A stretch of DNA of 64,000 nt from an uncultured Clostridia bacterium (GCA_934154805.1 CAKPGM010000007.1:4130-68129); one strand, 5' to 3'. Shown: positions 1 through 8,320, counted from the stretch's first letter. Notes: a model not told the origin generated them from the sequence alone. Translations and numbers: made by a program.

Positions 1-155
1 ACTGAATCCACCTGAACTCTTTCCGTAAAACTTTATTAAGAACTCCTAGGCTCAATCATTTTCAATTCGACCTTCTCAAAATATAATATAGTAACACTAA
101 GACTAAGAAAAAATAATATTAAAATGCAAATAAGTATTACACGAAAGGAGCAATT

Positions 156-395
156 ATGCGTTTAGACAAATTTTTAAAAGTATCAAGAATAATAAAAAGA
201 AGAACAGTTGCAAATGAAGTGGCAGACTGTGGTAGAATATATGTAAACGGAAAAGCAGTAAAACCAAGTTATGAAGTAAAAGTAAATGATATAATAGAAA
301 CAAAATTTGGAGATAAAACAACGAAATTTAAAATCATATGTATACCAACAGTACAAGGTAAAAATATGCCAAAGCTGGTAGAAGAGATAGAATAG
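156..395 (+). CDS. rqcP: S4-domain RNA-binding protein, RqcP/YabO type
   Basis: A 79-residue protein that is almost entirely one S4 RNA-binding domain. It opens [17 protein letters not shown] and continues with [13 protein letters not shown], the typical pattern of the RqcP (YabO)/Hsp15 family. In Firmicutes RqcP binds 50S subunits carrying stalled peptidyl-tRNA and works with RqcH in C-terminal alanine tailing during ribosome quality control; that role is family knowledge, not visible here. The ATG has a good Shine-Dalgarno (gaaaggag) 6 bases upstream. A weak TATAAT at 82-87 may be its -10. The gene stands alone, closed by a terminator. Bases 1-80 show nothing I can assign. Confidence 0.88.
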   Translation: MRLDKFLKVSRIIKRRTVANEVADCGRIYVNGKAVKPSYEVKVNDIIETKFGDKTTKFKIICIPTVQGKNMPKLVEEIE

Positions 396-399
396 CAAG

Positions 400-425
400 A
401 GCAAGGAAGAAATTCCTTGCTTTTA
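400..425 (+). terminator. Rho-independent terminator after rqcP
   Basis: Perfect 8-bp stem GCAAGGAA/TTCCTTGC with a 4-base loop, followed by TTTT. Confidence 0.85.
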
Positions 426-427
426 TA

Positions 428-456
428 TTGAAAAAAATCCCTGTGCGTGATAGAAT
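428..456 (+). promoter_or_regulatory. Sigma-A-type promoter for dnaE
   Basis: TTGAAA (428-433), a 17-bp spacer, then TAGAAT (451-456), 36 bases before the dnaE start codon, whose Shine-Dalgarno is ggagg. Confidence 0.6.
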
Positions 457-491
457 ATGACATATGTTAAAGAAAAATTGGAGGAATATAT

Positions 492-3400
492 ATGGCAGAA
501 TTTGTACATTTGCATGTGCATAGTGAATTCAGTTTACTAGATGGAGCAAATAGAATAAAAGACTTACCAGTAAGAGCAAAAGAACTTGGAATGAAGGCAA
601 TGGCTATAACTGACCACGGTGTTATGTTTGGAGTAATTGACTTTTACAAAGCTTGTATGGCAAATGGAATAAAACCTATCATAGGATGTGAAGTATATGT
701 TGCTCCAAGAAAAAGGACTGACAAAGATCCAAATATAGATGCAAGATACAATCACCTAATTCTTCTTGCAAAAGACAACGAAGGATATAAAAATTTAACA
801 AAGTTAGTATCAATAGGATTTACAGAGGGATTTTATTACAAACCTCGTATAGATAAAGAAGTACTAGAAAAATATCATGAAGGCTTAATATGTTGTAGTG
901 CATGTTTAGCAGGAGAAATACCACAGGCAATATTAAAAGGCGATATGGATGAAGCAGAAAAAGCAGCAATGTGGTTTAAAAATGTATTTGGAGAAGATTA
1001 CTATTTAGAGATACAAAATAATGGAATAAATGAACAAGTTTTAGTAAATCAGAAGCTAGTAGAATTATCTCATAAGCTAGACATACCGCTAGTTGCAACC
1101 AATGATTCACATTATCTAAAAAAAGAGGATGCATATAACCACGAAATATTGTTATGCATACAAACTGGCAAGAAGATTACAGATGACGACAGAATGAGAT
1201 TTGAAACAGATGAACTTTATATAAAATCACCGGAAGAGATGAGTGATTATTTCTCGGGCGTGCCAGAAGCAATAGAAAATACAGTAAAAATAGCAGACAA
1301 ATGTAATGTAACATTTGAGTTTGGACATACAATACTTCCAAATTACGACGTACCAGCAGAATTTACAACTCACTATGATTACTTGAAAAAATTATGTAAT
1401 GATGGAATAAAAAACAGATATGGCGAAAATCCATCACAAGAAATAATAGATAGAGAAAATTATGAACTAGAAGTAATCAAAAAAATGGGATATGTAGATT
1501 ATTTCTTAATAGTGTGGGACTATATTCATTATGCTAAAACTCAAAATATACCAGTAGGACCAGGAAGAGGTTCTGGTGCAGGATCAATTGTTGCATATGC
1601 AATAGAAATAACTGACATAGATCCAATAAAATATGGATTAATATTTGAAAGATTCTTAAATCCAGAGAGAATAAGTATGCCCGATTTTGACGTTGACTTT
1701 TGTTACGAAAGAAGACAGGAAGTAATAGACTATGTTGGCAGAAAATACGGTCAAGACCATGTTTCTCAGATAATAACATTTGGAACAATGTCTGCAAGAA
1801 TGGTAATTAGAGATGTTGCAAGAGTACTGGATGTTCCATATGCAAATGCTGACAAACTTGCAAAAATGATACCAAATGAGATTCATATTACAATAAAAAA
1901 AGCACTAGAACAAAACAAGGAATTGGCAGACGAATATGAAAACAATCCAGAAACAACAAGGTTACTAGACATTGCAATGGCGTTAGAAGGAATGCCAAGA
2001 CAGGCTTCAACTCACGCTTGTGGAATCGTTATAACAAAAGATCCAGTTGTAACATATGTTCCTTTGTATGAAAGAGATGGAGTAGTTTCAACTCAATATA
2101 TAATGACAACACTAGAAGAACTTGGACTTCTAAAGATGGACTTCTTAGGGTTAAGAACTTTGACAGTTATACAAGATACAATAGATCTTGTAAAAAAGGA
2201 CAAAGGAATAGATGTAGAGTTTGATGCAAATATGAACGATCCAAAAGTCTTTAAGCAATGGCAAGAAGGAACTTCAATGGGAATATTCCAGTTTGAAAGC
2301 CAAGGAATGACTAACTTTATGAAGGAGCTTAAGCCAGACTGTCTAGAAGATATAATAGCCGGAGTTTCTTTGTACAGACCAGGACCAATGGACCAGATTC
2401 CAAGATATATAGCAAACAAAAAAGATCCAGAACATGCAGTATATACACATCCATCGTTAAAACCAATATTAAAAGTTACATATGGATGTATGGTTTATCA
2501 AGAACAAGTTATGCAAATAGTTAGAGATTTAGCAGGATATTCGTTAGGAAGAGCGGACCTAGTTCGTCGTGCAATGGGAAAGAAAAAGCTAGATGTAATG
2601 GCAAAAGAAAGAGAAATTTTCATAAACGGACAAGTTGACGAAAATGGAAATGTTATAGTTCCAGGTTGTGTAAGAAATGGAATAGACGAGGTGTCAGCAA
2701 ATAAAATCTTTGATGAAATGGCAGAATTCGCAAAATATGCATTTAACAAGTCACACGCAGCTTGTTATGCAGTAGTTGCATACAGAACAGCATATCTAAA
2801 AACATATTATCCAAACGAATTTATGGCAGCAATGTTAAACAGCTTTTTAGGAAATCTAGACAAAATACCAGAATATATAGATGAATGTAGAAAGCTAAAC
2901 ATTGATATTTTAAAACCAGACATAAATAAAAGCTTTACAAAATTCACAGTAGATGATGGAAAAATCAGGTTTGGTTTAGGAAGTATAAAAAATGTAGGAA
3001 TAGCAGCTGTTGATGCGATAGTTCAAAATAGAGAAAAAGATGGCGAATATAAGAGCTTTACAGACTTCTGTGAAAGAATGGAAGGGGAAGCTGTTAATAA
3101 AAAGTGTATAGAAAGTTTAATAAAAGCAGGAGCTTTTGATAACTTTGCAGAAACCAGAAGCACACTAATGGCCTCATTTGAAGATATATTAGATACAATA
3201 AGTGGAATGTCAAAAAAGAATATACAAGGACAAGTATCAATGTTTGACTTTGGAAAAACAGAAGAGTCAAATGATATGGAAAAACTAAAATATAATTATA
3301 CAACATTAAAAGAATACACAGATCAAGAACTACTATCAATGGAGAAAGAAATGCTTGGAATATACATATCAGGACATCCTCTTGAAAAATATAGAGAACA

Positions 3401-3995
3401 AATTGCAAAACAAGCTAATATAAATACTTTACAAATCAGAGAGTTTGAACAACTATCACAGGCAGAAATGGAAAATCCAGAGCTATTAGATAATAGAGGA
3501 CAACTTAAACTGTTACAAGATGGGCAATTTGTTAAATTTGCAGGAATAATAACATCAATCAAAAAGAAATATACTAAAAATAATAAGATAATGGCATTTG
3601 CAACGTTAGAAGATTTATATGGTAGCATAGAAGTAATAATATTTGAAAATTGTTATCTACAATGCTCAAACGAGTTGATAGATGAGAATATAGTATTAGT
3701 AGAAGGTAGATTAAGTATTAGAGAAGACGAAGATACAAAAATAGTTGCAAGGGAAATAAAAAAATTCGAAGATACAAAATCAAAAAGCTTGTATATAAAT
3801 ATAACAAATTTATCTGAAGAAAAGAAAAATCAATTAAGAGGAGCATTGAAATTCTTTACAGGAGATAAAAATAATGTGCCAGTTGTAATAATAAATGGAG
3901 AAAGAAATGATCCTGCTGGTGGACTATATGTGACAAAAGATATTCTAGAAGAACTTCAGGAAATAGTTGGACAGGAAAACGCAAAAATAGAATAG
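492..3995 (+). CDS. dnaE: DNA polymerase III alpha subunit, DnaE type
   Basis: An 1167-residue replicative polymerase subunit of normal length for DnaE. The N-terminal PHP domain begins HLHVHSEFSLLDG (about residues 6-18). The palm carries GPGRGSGAGS near residue 355 and the catalytic aspartates PDFDVDF near 397-403. The tandem helix-hairpin-helix region is near 825 and an OB-fold runs from about 1013 to 1090. It lacks the embedded 3'-5' exonuclease that defines PolC, so this is DnaE. In clostridia DnaE normally works beside PolC, which is not in this window. It has its own promoter. No terminator follows; the toxin-antitoxin-like repeat begins a few bases after the stop. Confidence 0.97.
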   Translation: MAEFVHLHVHSEFSLLDGANRIKDLPVRAKELGMKAMAITDHGVMFGVIDFYKACMANGIKPIIGCEVYVAPRKRTDKDPNIDARYNHLILLAKDNEGYKNLTKLVSIGFTEGFYYKPRIDKEVLEKYHEGLICCSACLAGEIPQAILKGDMDEAEKAAMWFKNVFGEDYYLEIQNNGINEQVLVNQKLVELSHKLDIPLVATNDSHYLKKEDAYNHEILLCIQTGKKITDDDRMRFETDELYIKSPEEMSDYFSGVPEAIENTVKIADKCNVTFEFGHTILPNYDVPAEFTTHYDYLKKLCNDGIKNRYGENPSQEIIDRENYELEVIKKMGYVDYFLIVWDYIHYAKTQNIPVGPGRGSGAGSIVAYAIEITDIDPIKYGLIFERFLNPERISMPDFDVDFCYERRQEVIDYVGRKYGQDHVSQIITFGTMSARMVIRDVARVLDVPYANADKLAKMIPNEIHITIKKALEQNKELADEYENNPETTRLLDIAMALEGMPRQASTHACGIVITKDPVVTYVPLYERDGVVSTQYIMTTLEELGLLKMDFLGLRTLTVIQDTIDLVKKDKGIDVEFDANMNDPKVFKQWQEGTSMGIFQFESQGMTNFMKELKPDCLEDIIAGVSLYRPGPMDQIPRYIANKKDPEHAVYTHPSLKPILKVTYGCMVYQEQVMQIVRDLAGYSLGRADLVRRAMGKKKLDVMAKEREIFINGQVDENGNVIVPGCVRNGIDEVSANKIFDEMAEFAKYAFNKSHAACYAVVAYRTAYLKTYYPNEFMAAMLNSFLGNLDKIPEYIDECRKLNIDILKPDINKSFTKFTVDDGKIRFGLGSIKNVGIAAVDAIVQNREKDGEYKSFTDFCERMEGEAVNKKCIESLIKAGAFDNFAETRSTLMASFEDILDTISGMSKKNIQGQVSMFDFGKTEESNDMEKLKYNYTTLKEYTDQELLSMEKEMLGIYISGHPLEKYREQIAKQANINTLQIREFEQLSQAEMENPELLDNRGQLKLLQDGQFVKFAGIITSIKKKYTKNNKIMAFATLEDLYGSIEVIIFENCYLQCSNELIDENIVLVEGRLSIREDEDTKIVAREIKKFEDTKSKSLYINITNLSEEKKNQLRGALKFFTGDKNNVPVVIINGERNDPAGGLYVTKDILEELQEIVGQENAKIE

Positions 3996-4036
3996 AATTT
4001 TGTCGAACGATTATGGTTAAATTTTATCTAAAAGTA

Positions 4037-4064
4037 TTGCATATTTTGAAATATATAGTATAAT
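4037..4064 (+). promoter_or_regulatory. Promoter of antisense RNA 1
   Basis: TTGCAT (4037-4042), a 16-bp spacer, TATAAT (4059-4064). The equivalent in copy 2 is TTGCAT 4438-4443 and TATAAT 4460-4465. Confidence 0.65.
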
Positions 4065-4070
4065 AGTAGA

Positions 4071-4163
4071 TGAAAGAGAATCCAGAAAATTACAAACTTT
4101 CACTAGGAGATAGACAATCAAAGATTGTCAAAAAAACAGGCATCTGCGAAATGCCTGTTTTTC
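4071..4163 (+). ncRNA. Putative antitoxin antisense RNA, copy 1
   Basis: Predicted transcript of about 93 nt from the promoter at 4037-4064 to the hairpin at 4131-4163; it holds no plausible reading frame. Two blocks complement the mRNA of the convergent small gene. GAGAATCCA (4076-4084) pairs with the start codon and first codons (same + strand sequence at 4288-4296). CTTTCACTaGGAGA (4097-4110) pairs with the 5' UTR (CTTTCACTGGAGAA at 4309-4322) with one bulged A. Block order is right for antiparallel pairing. This is the direct-repeat plus shared-terminator layout of par/Fst antitoxin RNAII. The transcript itself is inferred from sequence. Confidence 0.6.
4131..4163. terminator. Bidirectional terminator shared by RNA 1 and small gene 1
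   Basis: Stem AACAGGCAT/ATGCCTGTT (4135-4143, 4151-4159) with loop CTGCGAA. It is flanked by T runs on both strands, so it can end the + strand RNA and the - strand mRNA. Confidence 0.85.
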
Positions 4164-4165
4164 AA

Positions 4166-4297
4166 TTATCGAAATAAATCGATAATTTCTTTTAATACTT
4201 TTGCAATCTTTAAGGAATACTTGCATACAATAAGTATGCTATGTAAAAACTTAAAAGAATGCTTAGTATTTTTTCTCCTACGTTTACGAGAATCCAT
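4166..4297 (-). CDS. Small basic/hydrophobic peptide, candidate type I toxin (copy 1)
   Basis: A 43-residue peptide with a strongly basic start (DSRKRRRKNTKH) followed by a hydrophobic or amphipathic helix (FKFLHSILIVCKYSLKIAKVLKEIIDLF). That composition suits a membrane-acting type I toxin, but I recognise no named family. The start codon is chosen from a full AGGAGGTGAT Shine-Dalgarno (complement of 4301-4310) 4 bases upstream; a longer in-frame extension lacks one. Promoter elements lie at 4335-4364. The predicted mRNA (about 4327 to 4131) ends in the shared hairpin. Conservation of length, frame and Shine-Dalgarno with copy 2 supports a real gene. Toxicity is inference. Confidence 0.65.
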   Translation of the reverse strand: MDSRKRRRKNTKHSFKFLHSILIVCKYSLKIAKVLKEIIDLFR

Positions 4298-4334
4298 AGG
4301 ATCACCTCCTTTCACTGGAGAATGACATATAATT

Positions 4335-4364
4335 ATACTACGTAATAACTGCAAAGTTTGTCAA
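4335..4364 (-). promoter_or_regulatory. Promoter of small peptide gene 1
   Basis: On the - strand TTGACA (complement of 4359-4364), 18-bp spacer, TAGTAT (4335-4340); an overlapping TATAAT lies at 4332-4337. It gives a 5' UTR of about 30 nt. The same elements recur in copy 2 at 4736-4765. Confidence 0.65.
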
Positions 4365-4471
4365 AACGTGACGGTATAGTAAAAACTTTTAATAAAAATT
4401 TTGTCGAACGATTATGGTTAAATCTTATCTGAAAGTATTGCATATTTTGAAATATATAGTATAATAGTAAT

Positions 4472-4563
4472 GGAAGAGATTCACTAAATCACAAACTTTC
4501 AAACAAGAATGAGCAATCAAAGATTACAAAAAAAAAACAGGCATTTGCGGATGCCTGTTTTTC
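4472..4563 (+). ncRNA. Putative antitoxin antisense RNA, copy 2
   Basis: Predicted transcript of about 92 nt parallel to RNA 1. GAGATTCACTA (4476-4486) matches the + strand at 4689-4699, so the RNA complements the GTG start codon region of its own partner. ACAAGAATGA (4503-4512) matches 4719-4728 in the partner's 5' UTR. Both blocks differ from those of copy 1 and change together with the partner mRNA. The transcript is inferred from sequence. Confidence 0.6.
4530..4563. terminator. Bidirectional terminator, copy 2
   Basis: Stem AACAGGCAT/ATGCCTGTT (4536-4544, 4551-4559). The loop TTGCGG differs from that of copy 1. A/T runs lie on both sides. Confidence 0.85.
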
Positions 4564-4565
4564 AA

Positions 4566-4697
4566 TTATCGAAATAAATCGATAATCTCTTTTAATACTT
4601 TTGCAATCTTTAAGAAATACTTACATACAATAAGTATGCTATGTAAAAACTTAAAAGAATGCTTAGTATTTTTCTTCCTGCGTTTACGGAGATTCAC
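4566..4697 (-). CDS. Small basic/hydrophobic peptide, candidate type I toxin (copy 2)
   Basis: A 43-residue paralogue of the peptide at 4166-4297. It starts at GTG with a GAGGAGGTGAT Shine-Dalgarno 5 bases upstream. The product reads (M)NLRKRRKKNTKH then the same hydrophobic helix, with F for S in the KYFLKIAK stretch. Differences concentrate at the extreme N-terminus, exactly where the antisense RNA pairs, while the body is nearly unchanged. That suggests selection on the peptide together with drift of the pairing region. No family recognised; toxin role inferred. Confidence 0.62.
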   Translation of the reverse strand: MNLRKRRKKNTKHSFKFLHSILIVCKYFLKIAKVLKEIIDLFR

Positions 4698-4875
4698 TAC
4701 AATCACCTCCTCTCTGTTACAAGAATGACATAATTATACTACGTAATAACCGCGAAGTTTGTCAAAATGTAGCGGTATAGTAAAAAAAGTTCGAATTCAC
4801 ACAATGTTCATTGAATTATTGGGAAAATAATGATAAAATATTTTTGCAAATAAAAAGTTGAAAGGAACGTAAAAA

Positions 4876-7800
4876 ATGAAAAAAGCCTTATTAAAAGATA
4901 GTATAAGACAAATAAAAAACACTTTTAAAAGATTTTTATCAATTGTTTTAATAGTGTTTTTAGGTGTAGGCTTTTTTGCAGGAATAAGAGCTACGAGCCC
5001 AGATATGAAAGATACAGTAGACACATATTACGATTTACAAGATGTAATGGATATAGAAGTTCTTTCAACATTGGGATTAACCCAAAATGATATAGAAGCC
5101 TTAAAAGATGTTGAAGGAATTAATGAGGTAGAAGGCAGTTATAGCTTTGATGCTACTGTGAGCAATGAGGAAAAAGAATTTGTTATTAAAGTCAAGGCAA
5201 TGCCCGAGAATATAAACAAAATCAAGTTGATGAACGGAAATCTTCCACAAAATAGTGATGAGGCAGTGGTGGAAGAATCGTTTTTAATTGGTACAGGATA
5301 TAAAATTGGAGATTATATAGAATTAACTCCAGAAAAATTAGAATTAGGACAAGATGAAAGTACAGATGTAATAAATGAAAAGAAGATAAAAATAGTAGGA
5401 GTTGTAGAATCTCCCGAATATATATCTAGATCAAGAGGAACAAGTAAACTAGGTGCAGGAAGCATCAATTATTATATGTTCATACCAAGAGAAAATATAA
5501 ATATGGACGTATATACAGTTGCATATATAACAGTGGATGGGGCAAAGGAGCTTGCAACATATAATCAAGATTATAAGGATTTAGTATCACATGTAAAAGA
5601 TAATGTAGAAGCAATTTCGGATGAGAGAAAACAGGCAAGATATAACGAAATTATAGAAGAAGCAAATAAAAAATTAGATGATGCGCAAAACGAATATAAT
5701 GACAAAAAACAAGAAGCAGAAGAAAAAATAAATGATGCTGAAAATCAAATTGAAGATGCAAAAAGACAAATAAGAAATGCGCAAACAACATTGGAAAACA
5801 ACATAGCTAGTACAAATAATAAATTTAAAGATGCAGACAATCAAATAAAAGAAGCAGAAAGTCAAATACAGAATGCAAAAACACAATTAGAAAATCAAAG
5901 ACAACAAATAGAAATGATGCCAGAATCACAAGAAAAAGAATATGCAAAACAACAGTTAGAAATGGCAACAAAACAGATAGAACAAAATGAAGCAAGTTTG
6001 AATAATCAAAAATCAGAACTAGAAAGTAACAAGAAGAAAGCAGAAAATGAATTTGCATCAGCTAGAAGAAGAATAGCAAACTCAAAAACAGAAATCTCGG
6101 AAAATGAATCAAAGCTAGAAGATTCAAGAAAAGAGGCAAATGAAAAATTAGAAGAAGCACAGCAAAAAATAAATGATGCAAGAGAAGAAGTAAACAAAAT
6201 AGAGAAACCAACTTGGTATATATTAGATAGAAACTCTAACTATGGATATGCAGAATATATACAAGACACAGACAGAATAGCAAATCTAGCAAAGGTATTT
6301 CCATTAGTGTTCTTCTTAGTTGCAGCATTAATCAGTTTAACATCAATGTCAAGAATGATAGAAGAGCAAAGAACACAAATAGGAACATTGAAGGCAATTG
6401 GATACAATAAAGCACAAATATCAATGAAATATGTAATATATGCACTTCTTGCAACAATAATTGGTGGAGTAACAGGAATGTGTGTAGGATTTAAGTTACT
6501 TCCAAGAATAATTACAATGACGTATCAAATGATGTATACTCTACCAGATGCAGACTGTGTATTTAGACTAAAAATAGGAATTGTGGGACTTGTATTTGCA
6601 CTAGTATGCACAATAGGAGCAACAATTTACACTTGCATCAAAGAGCTAATAGAAAAGCCAGCAACGCTAATGTTACCAAAAGCACCAACCCCAGGCAAGA
6701 GAATACTATTAGAAAAAATAACATTTATATGGAAAAGAATGAAATTTACAAACAAAGTAACAGCAAGAAATTTGTTTAGATACAAGAAAAAGTTTTTAAT
6801 GACAGTGATAGGAGTAGCTGGCTGTACATCATTAATAATAGCAGGTTTTGGAATAAGAAATGCGATTGGAAATATGATACCAGACCAGTTTGGTGAAATA
6901 TTTAAGTATGAAGGAACTGTTAGTTTAAAAGATGACCTAAATCTAGAAGAAATAGCAAAAGAAGAAAATAAAGTAAAAGATATTGAAAAAGTATCGAAAA
7001 CACTAACTTGTTATATGACAGCAGTGGAAACTACTCAAATGGAAAGTACACAAACAATAAATTTGATGGTGACAGATAAAATAGACGATTTAAAAGATTT
7101 TGTAAGTCTAAGAGCTAGAAATAACAAAAAGAATGAATATGCGTTAGGAAATGATTCTGTAATAATATCAGAAAAACTTGCAAAATTATTAAATGCTAAT
7201 GTTGGAGATAGAATAACAATAAAAGATACAGACAACATAGAAAAAACAGTAACAGTTGGAAATATAACAGAGAACTACATATATCATTATATGTATATGT
7301 CAAGCGATTTATATAATTCAATATATGGAGAAAATGAATATAAACCAAATACGATTCTAATAAAAGAAGAGCAAGGAATTACACTAGATGAAGAAGATGA
7401 TATAGGAAAAACAATTCTAGCAGATGAAAACAATGTAGTAGGAGTGACTTTCTTATCATCAACCAAAGACGTATTCTCAATGGTAATGGATAAAATGCAA
7501 CTAGTAGTATATATTCTAATAATTGCAGCAGGGCTACTTGCATTCGCGGTACTATACAACTTATCAAATGTAAATATAAGCGAGAGAATAAGAGAACTTG
7601 CAACAATAAAGGTACTGGGATTCTATAACAAAGAAGTGTTTAACTATGTAGCAAAAGAAACAAGAATACTAACGATAATAGGAATATTACTAGGTCTTTT
7701 GGGAGGATATTTCCTAGCAATGTATGCTGTAAAAACTTGTGAATTAGACATGCTTATGTTTGATTACAATATAGGAATAATGAGTTTTATATATGGAATA

Positions 7801-7896
7801 GTAATAACAATAATTTTTGCAGAAATAGTGAATATTGCTGTAAATCGTACATTAAAGAAAATAAGTATGATAGAATCTTTAAAGAGTATAGATTAA
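4876..7896 (+). CDS. Large FtsX-family ABC transporter permease with coiled-coil insert
   Basis: A 1006-residue membrane protein. TM1 is near residues 16-40, followed by an extracellular region with a long Glu/Gln/Lys-rich coiled coil (about 255-440). An FtsX permease block near 475-600 contains EEQRTQIGTLKAIGYNKAQI, a second half begins with a TM near 640, and a C-terminal FtsX block near 875-1005 contains ERIRELATIKVLGFYNKEV. This duplicated-FtsX plan is common in Firmicutes exporters or lipid/cell-wall-associated ABC systems. Such permeases need an ABC ATPase, and none is adjacent. The ATG has a gaaagga Shine-Dalgarno. Substrate unknown. Confidence 0.85.
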   Translation: MKKALLKDSIRQIKNTFKRFLSIVLIVFLGVGFFAGIRATSPDMKDTVDTYYDLQDVMDIEVLSTLGLTQNDIEALKDVEGINEVEGSYSFDATVSNEEKEFVIKVKAMPENINKIKLMNGNLPQNSDEAVVEESFLIGTGYKIGDYIELTPEKLELGQDESTDVINEKKIKIVGVVESPEYISRSRGTSKLGAGSINYYMFIPRENINMDVYTVAYITVDGAKELATYNQDYKDLVSHVKDNVEAISDERKQARYNEIIEEANKKLDDAQNEYNDKKQEAEEKINDAENQIEDAKRQIRNAQTTLENNIASTNNKFKDADNQIKEAESQIQNAKTQLENQRQQIEMMPESQEKEYAKQQLEMATKQIEQNEASLNNQKSELESNKKKAENEFASARRRIANSKTEISENESKLEDSRKEANEKLEEAQQKINDAREEVNKIEKPTWYILDRNSNYGYAEYIQDTDRIANLAKVFPLVFFLVAALISLTSMSRMIEEQRTQIGTLKAIGYNKAQISMKYVIYALLATIIGGVTGMCVGFKLLPRIITMTYQMMYTLPDADCVFRLKIGIVGLVFALVCTIGATIYTCIKELIEKPATLMLPKAPTPGKRILLEKITFIWKRMKFTNKVTARNLFRYKKKFLMTVIGVAGCTSLIIAGFGIRNAIGNMIPDQFGEIFKYEGTVSLKDDLNLEEIAKEENKVKDIEKVSKTLTCYMTAVETTQMESTQTINLMVTDKIDDLKDFVSLRARNNKKNEYALGNDSVIISEKLAKLLNANVGDRITIKDTDNIEKTVTVGNITENYIYHYMYMSSDLYNSIYGENEYKPNTILIKEEQGITLDEEDDIGKTILADENNVVGVTFLSSTKDVFSMVMDKMQLVVYILIIAAGLLAFAVLYNLSNVNISERIRELATIKVLGFYNKEVFNYVAKETRILTIIGILLGLLGGYFLAMYAVKTCELDMLMFDYNIGIMSFIYGIVITIIFAEIVNIAVNRTLKKISMIESLKSID

Positions 7897-7930
7897 ACAT
7901 TAGTAAAAAAGTTGGAAAATTAATGAAAAT

Positions 7931-7974
7931 CAGTGCATAAAAACATAAGTTGGTTTTATGCACTGATACTTTTA
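7931..7974 (+). terminator. Rho-independent terminator after the FtsX permease
   Basis: Perfect 12-bp stem CAGTGCATAAAA/TTTTATGCACTG (7931-7942, 7954-7965) followed by a T-rich stretch. Confidence 0.8.
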
Positions 7975-8055
7975 AGCAAAAAAACTAGCAAAATGAACTT
8001 TTGATATTGACTATTTTTAAGAATGATGTTATATTATTAAAGTATTAAATATTAT

Positions 8056-8130
8056 GGCCCCTTGGTCAAGCGGTTAAGACGCAGCCCTCTCAAGGCTGAA
8101 TCATGGGTTCGATTCCCGTAGGGGTCACCA
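8056..8130 (+). tRNA. tRNA-Glu (anticodon CTC), CCA encoded
   Basis: 75-nt cloverleaf. Acceptor GGCCCCT pairs with AGGGGTC, the anticodon loop CTCTCAA sits in a CAGCC/GGCTG stem, the T-arm has GGTTCGATTCC, and ACCA is encoded at the end. Anticodon CTC reads GAG. Confidence 0.92.
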
Positions 8131-8139
8131 AAAAGAAAA

Positions 8140-8169
8140 GAGTTATTATTTATTAATAGCTCTTTTTTT
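8140..8169 (+). terminator. Terminator after tRNA-Glu
   Basis: Hairpin GAGTTATTA/TAATAGCTC followed by a run of T. Its stem sequence recurs in the terminators at 8276 and 11131. Confidence 0.7.
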
Positions 8170-8186
8170 ATAGCAAAATATTTATA

Positions 8187-8268
8187 GGGAATCGAAAAGG
8201 AGGAACAGAAAAATGTCCGGGTGGACATTTTTCCCGACGCGGCTCGACGATTCCCGTAGGAGTCACCC
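8187..8268. repeat. Structured element ending in a second copy of the tRNA-Glu 3' end
   Basis: GGGAATCG (8187-8194) pairs with CGATTCCC (8248-8255). Inside is a perfect hairpin AAAAATGTCC/GGACATTTTT (8209-8218, 8223-8232). The right arm continues as GATTCCCGTAGGAGTCACC, which matches the tRNA-Glu 3' end at 8111-8129 with one mismatch. The inner segment is much richer in G+C than its surroundings. It may be an att-like scar or an inserted small repeat beside the tRNA; its origin is not clear. Confidence 0.55.
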
Positions 8269-8275
8269 AAAATTA

Positions 8276-8308
8276 AAGCTATTATTTATTAATAGCTTAT
8301 TTTTTTTC
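8276..8308. terminator. Terminator bounding switch module 1
   Basis: Stem AAGCTATTA/TAATAGCTT with T runs, 13 bases before the left inverted repeat. It would stop transcripts coming from the switch promoter in its present leftward orientation. Confidence 0.7.
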
Positions 8309-8320
8309 TGAAAAATTTTA

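Larger units (their letters stand above)
3999..4386. repeat. Direct repeat copy 1 (toxin-antitoxin-like module)
   Basis: First of two tandem copies of about 390 bp; the second starts at 4400, a period of about 401 bp. Both start TTGTCGAACGATTATGG and end near GGTATAGTAAAAA. The copies are highly similar except at short blocks matched between the + strand RNA and the - strand start region. Each copy holds a + promoter, a bidirectional hairpin, a - strand small gene and its - promoter. Confidence 0.9.
4400..4788. repeat. Direct repeat copy 2 (toxin-antitoxin-like module)
   Basis: Second copy of the unit at 3999-4386 with all elements preserved: + promoter, hairpin, - strand 43-residue frame, Shine-Dalgarno and - promoter. 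Confidence 0.9.

Noticed and set aside
4125..4325. A + strand open frame of 66 residues across the toxin-antitoxin-like copy 1
   Set aside because: It runs through the terminator and antisense to the small peptide gene, is not conserved in frame in copy 2, and has no ribosome site.
8052..8270. A 72-residue - strand open frame over the tRNA-Glu region
   Set aside because: It reads the antisense of the tRNA and its duplicated end (GDPYGNRTHD-type translation), a well-known false gene. No Shine-Dalgarno.
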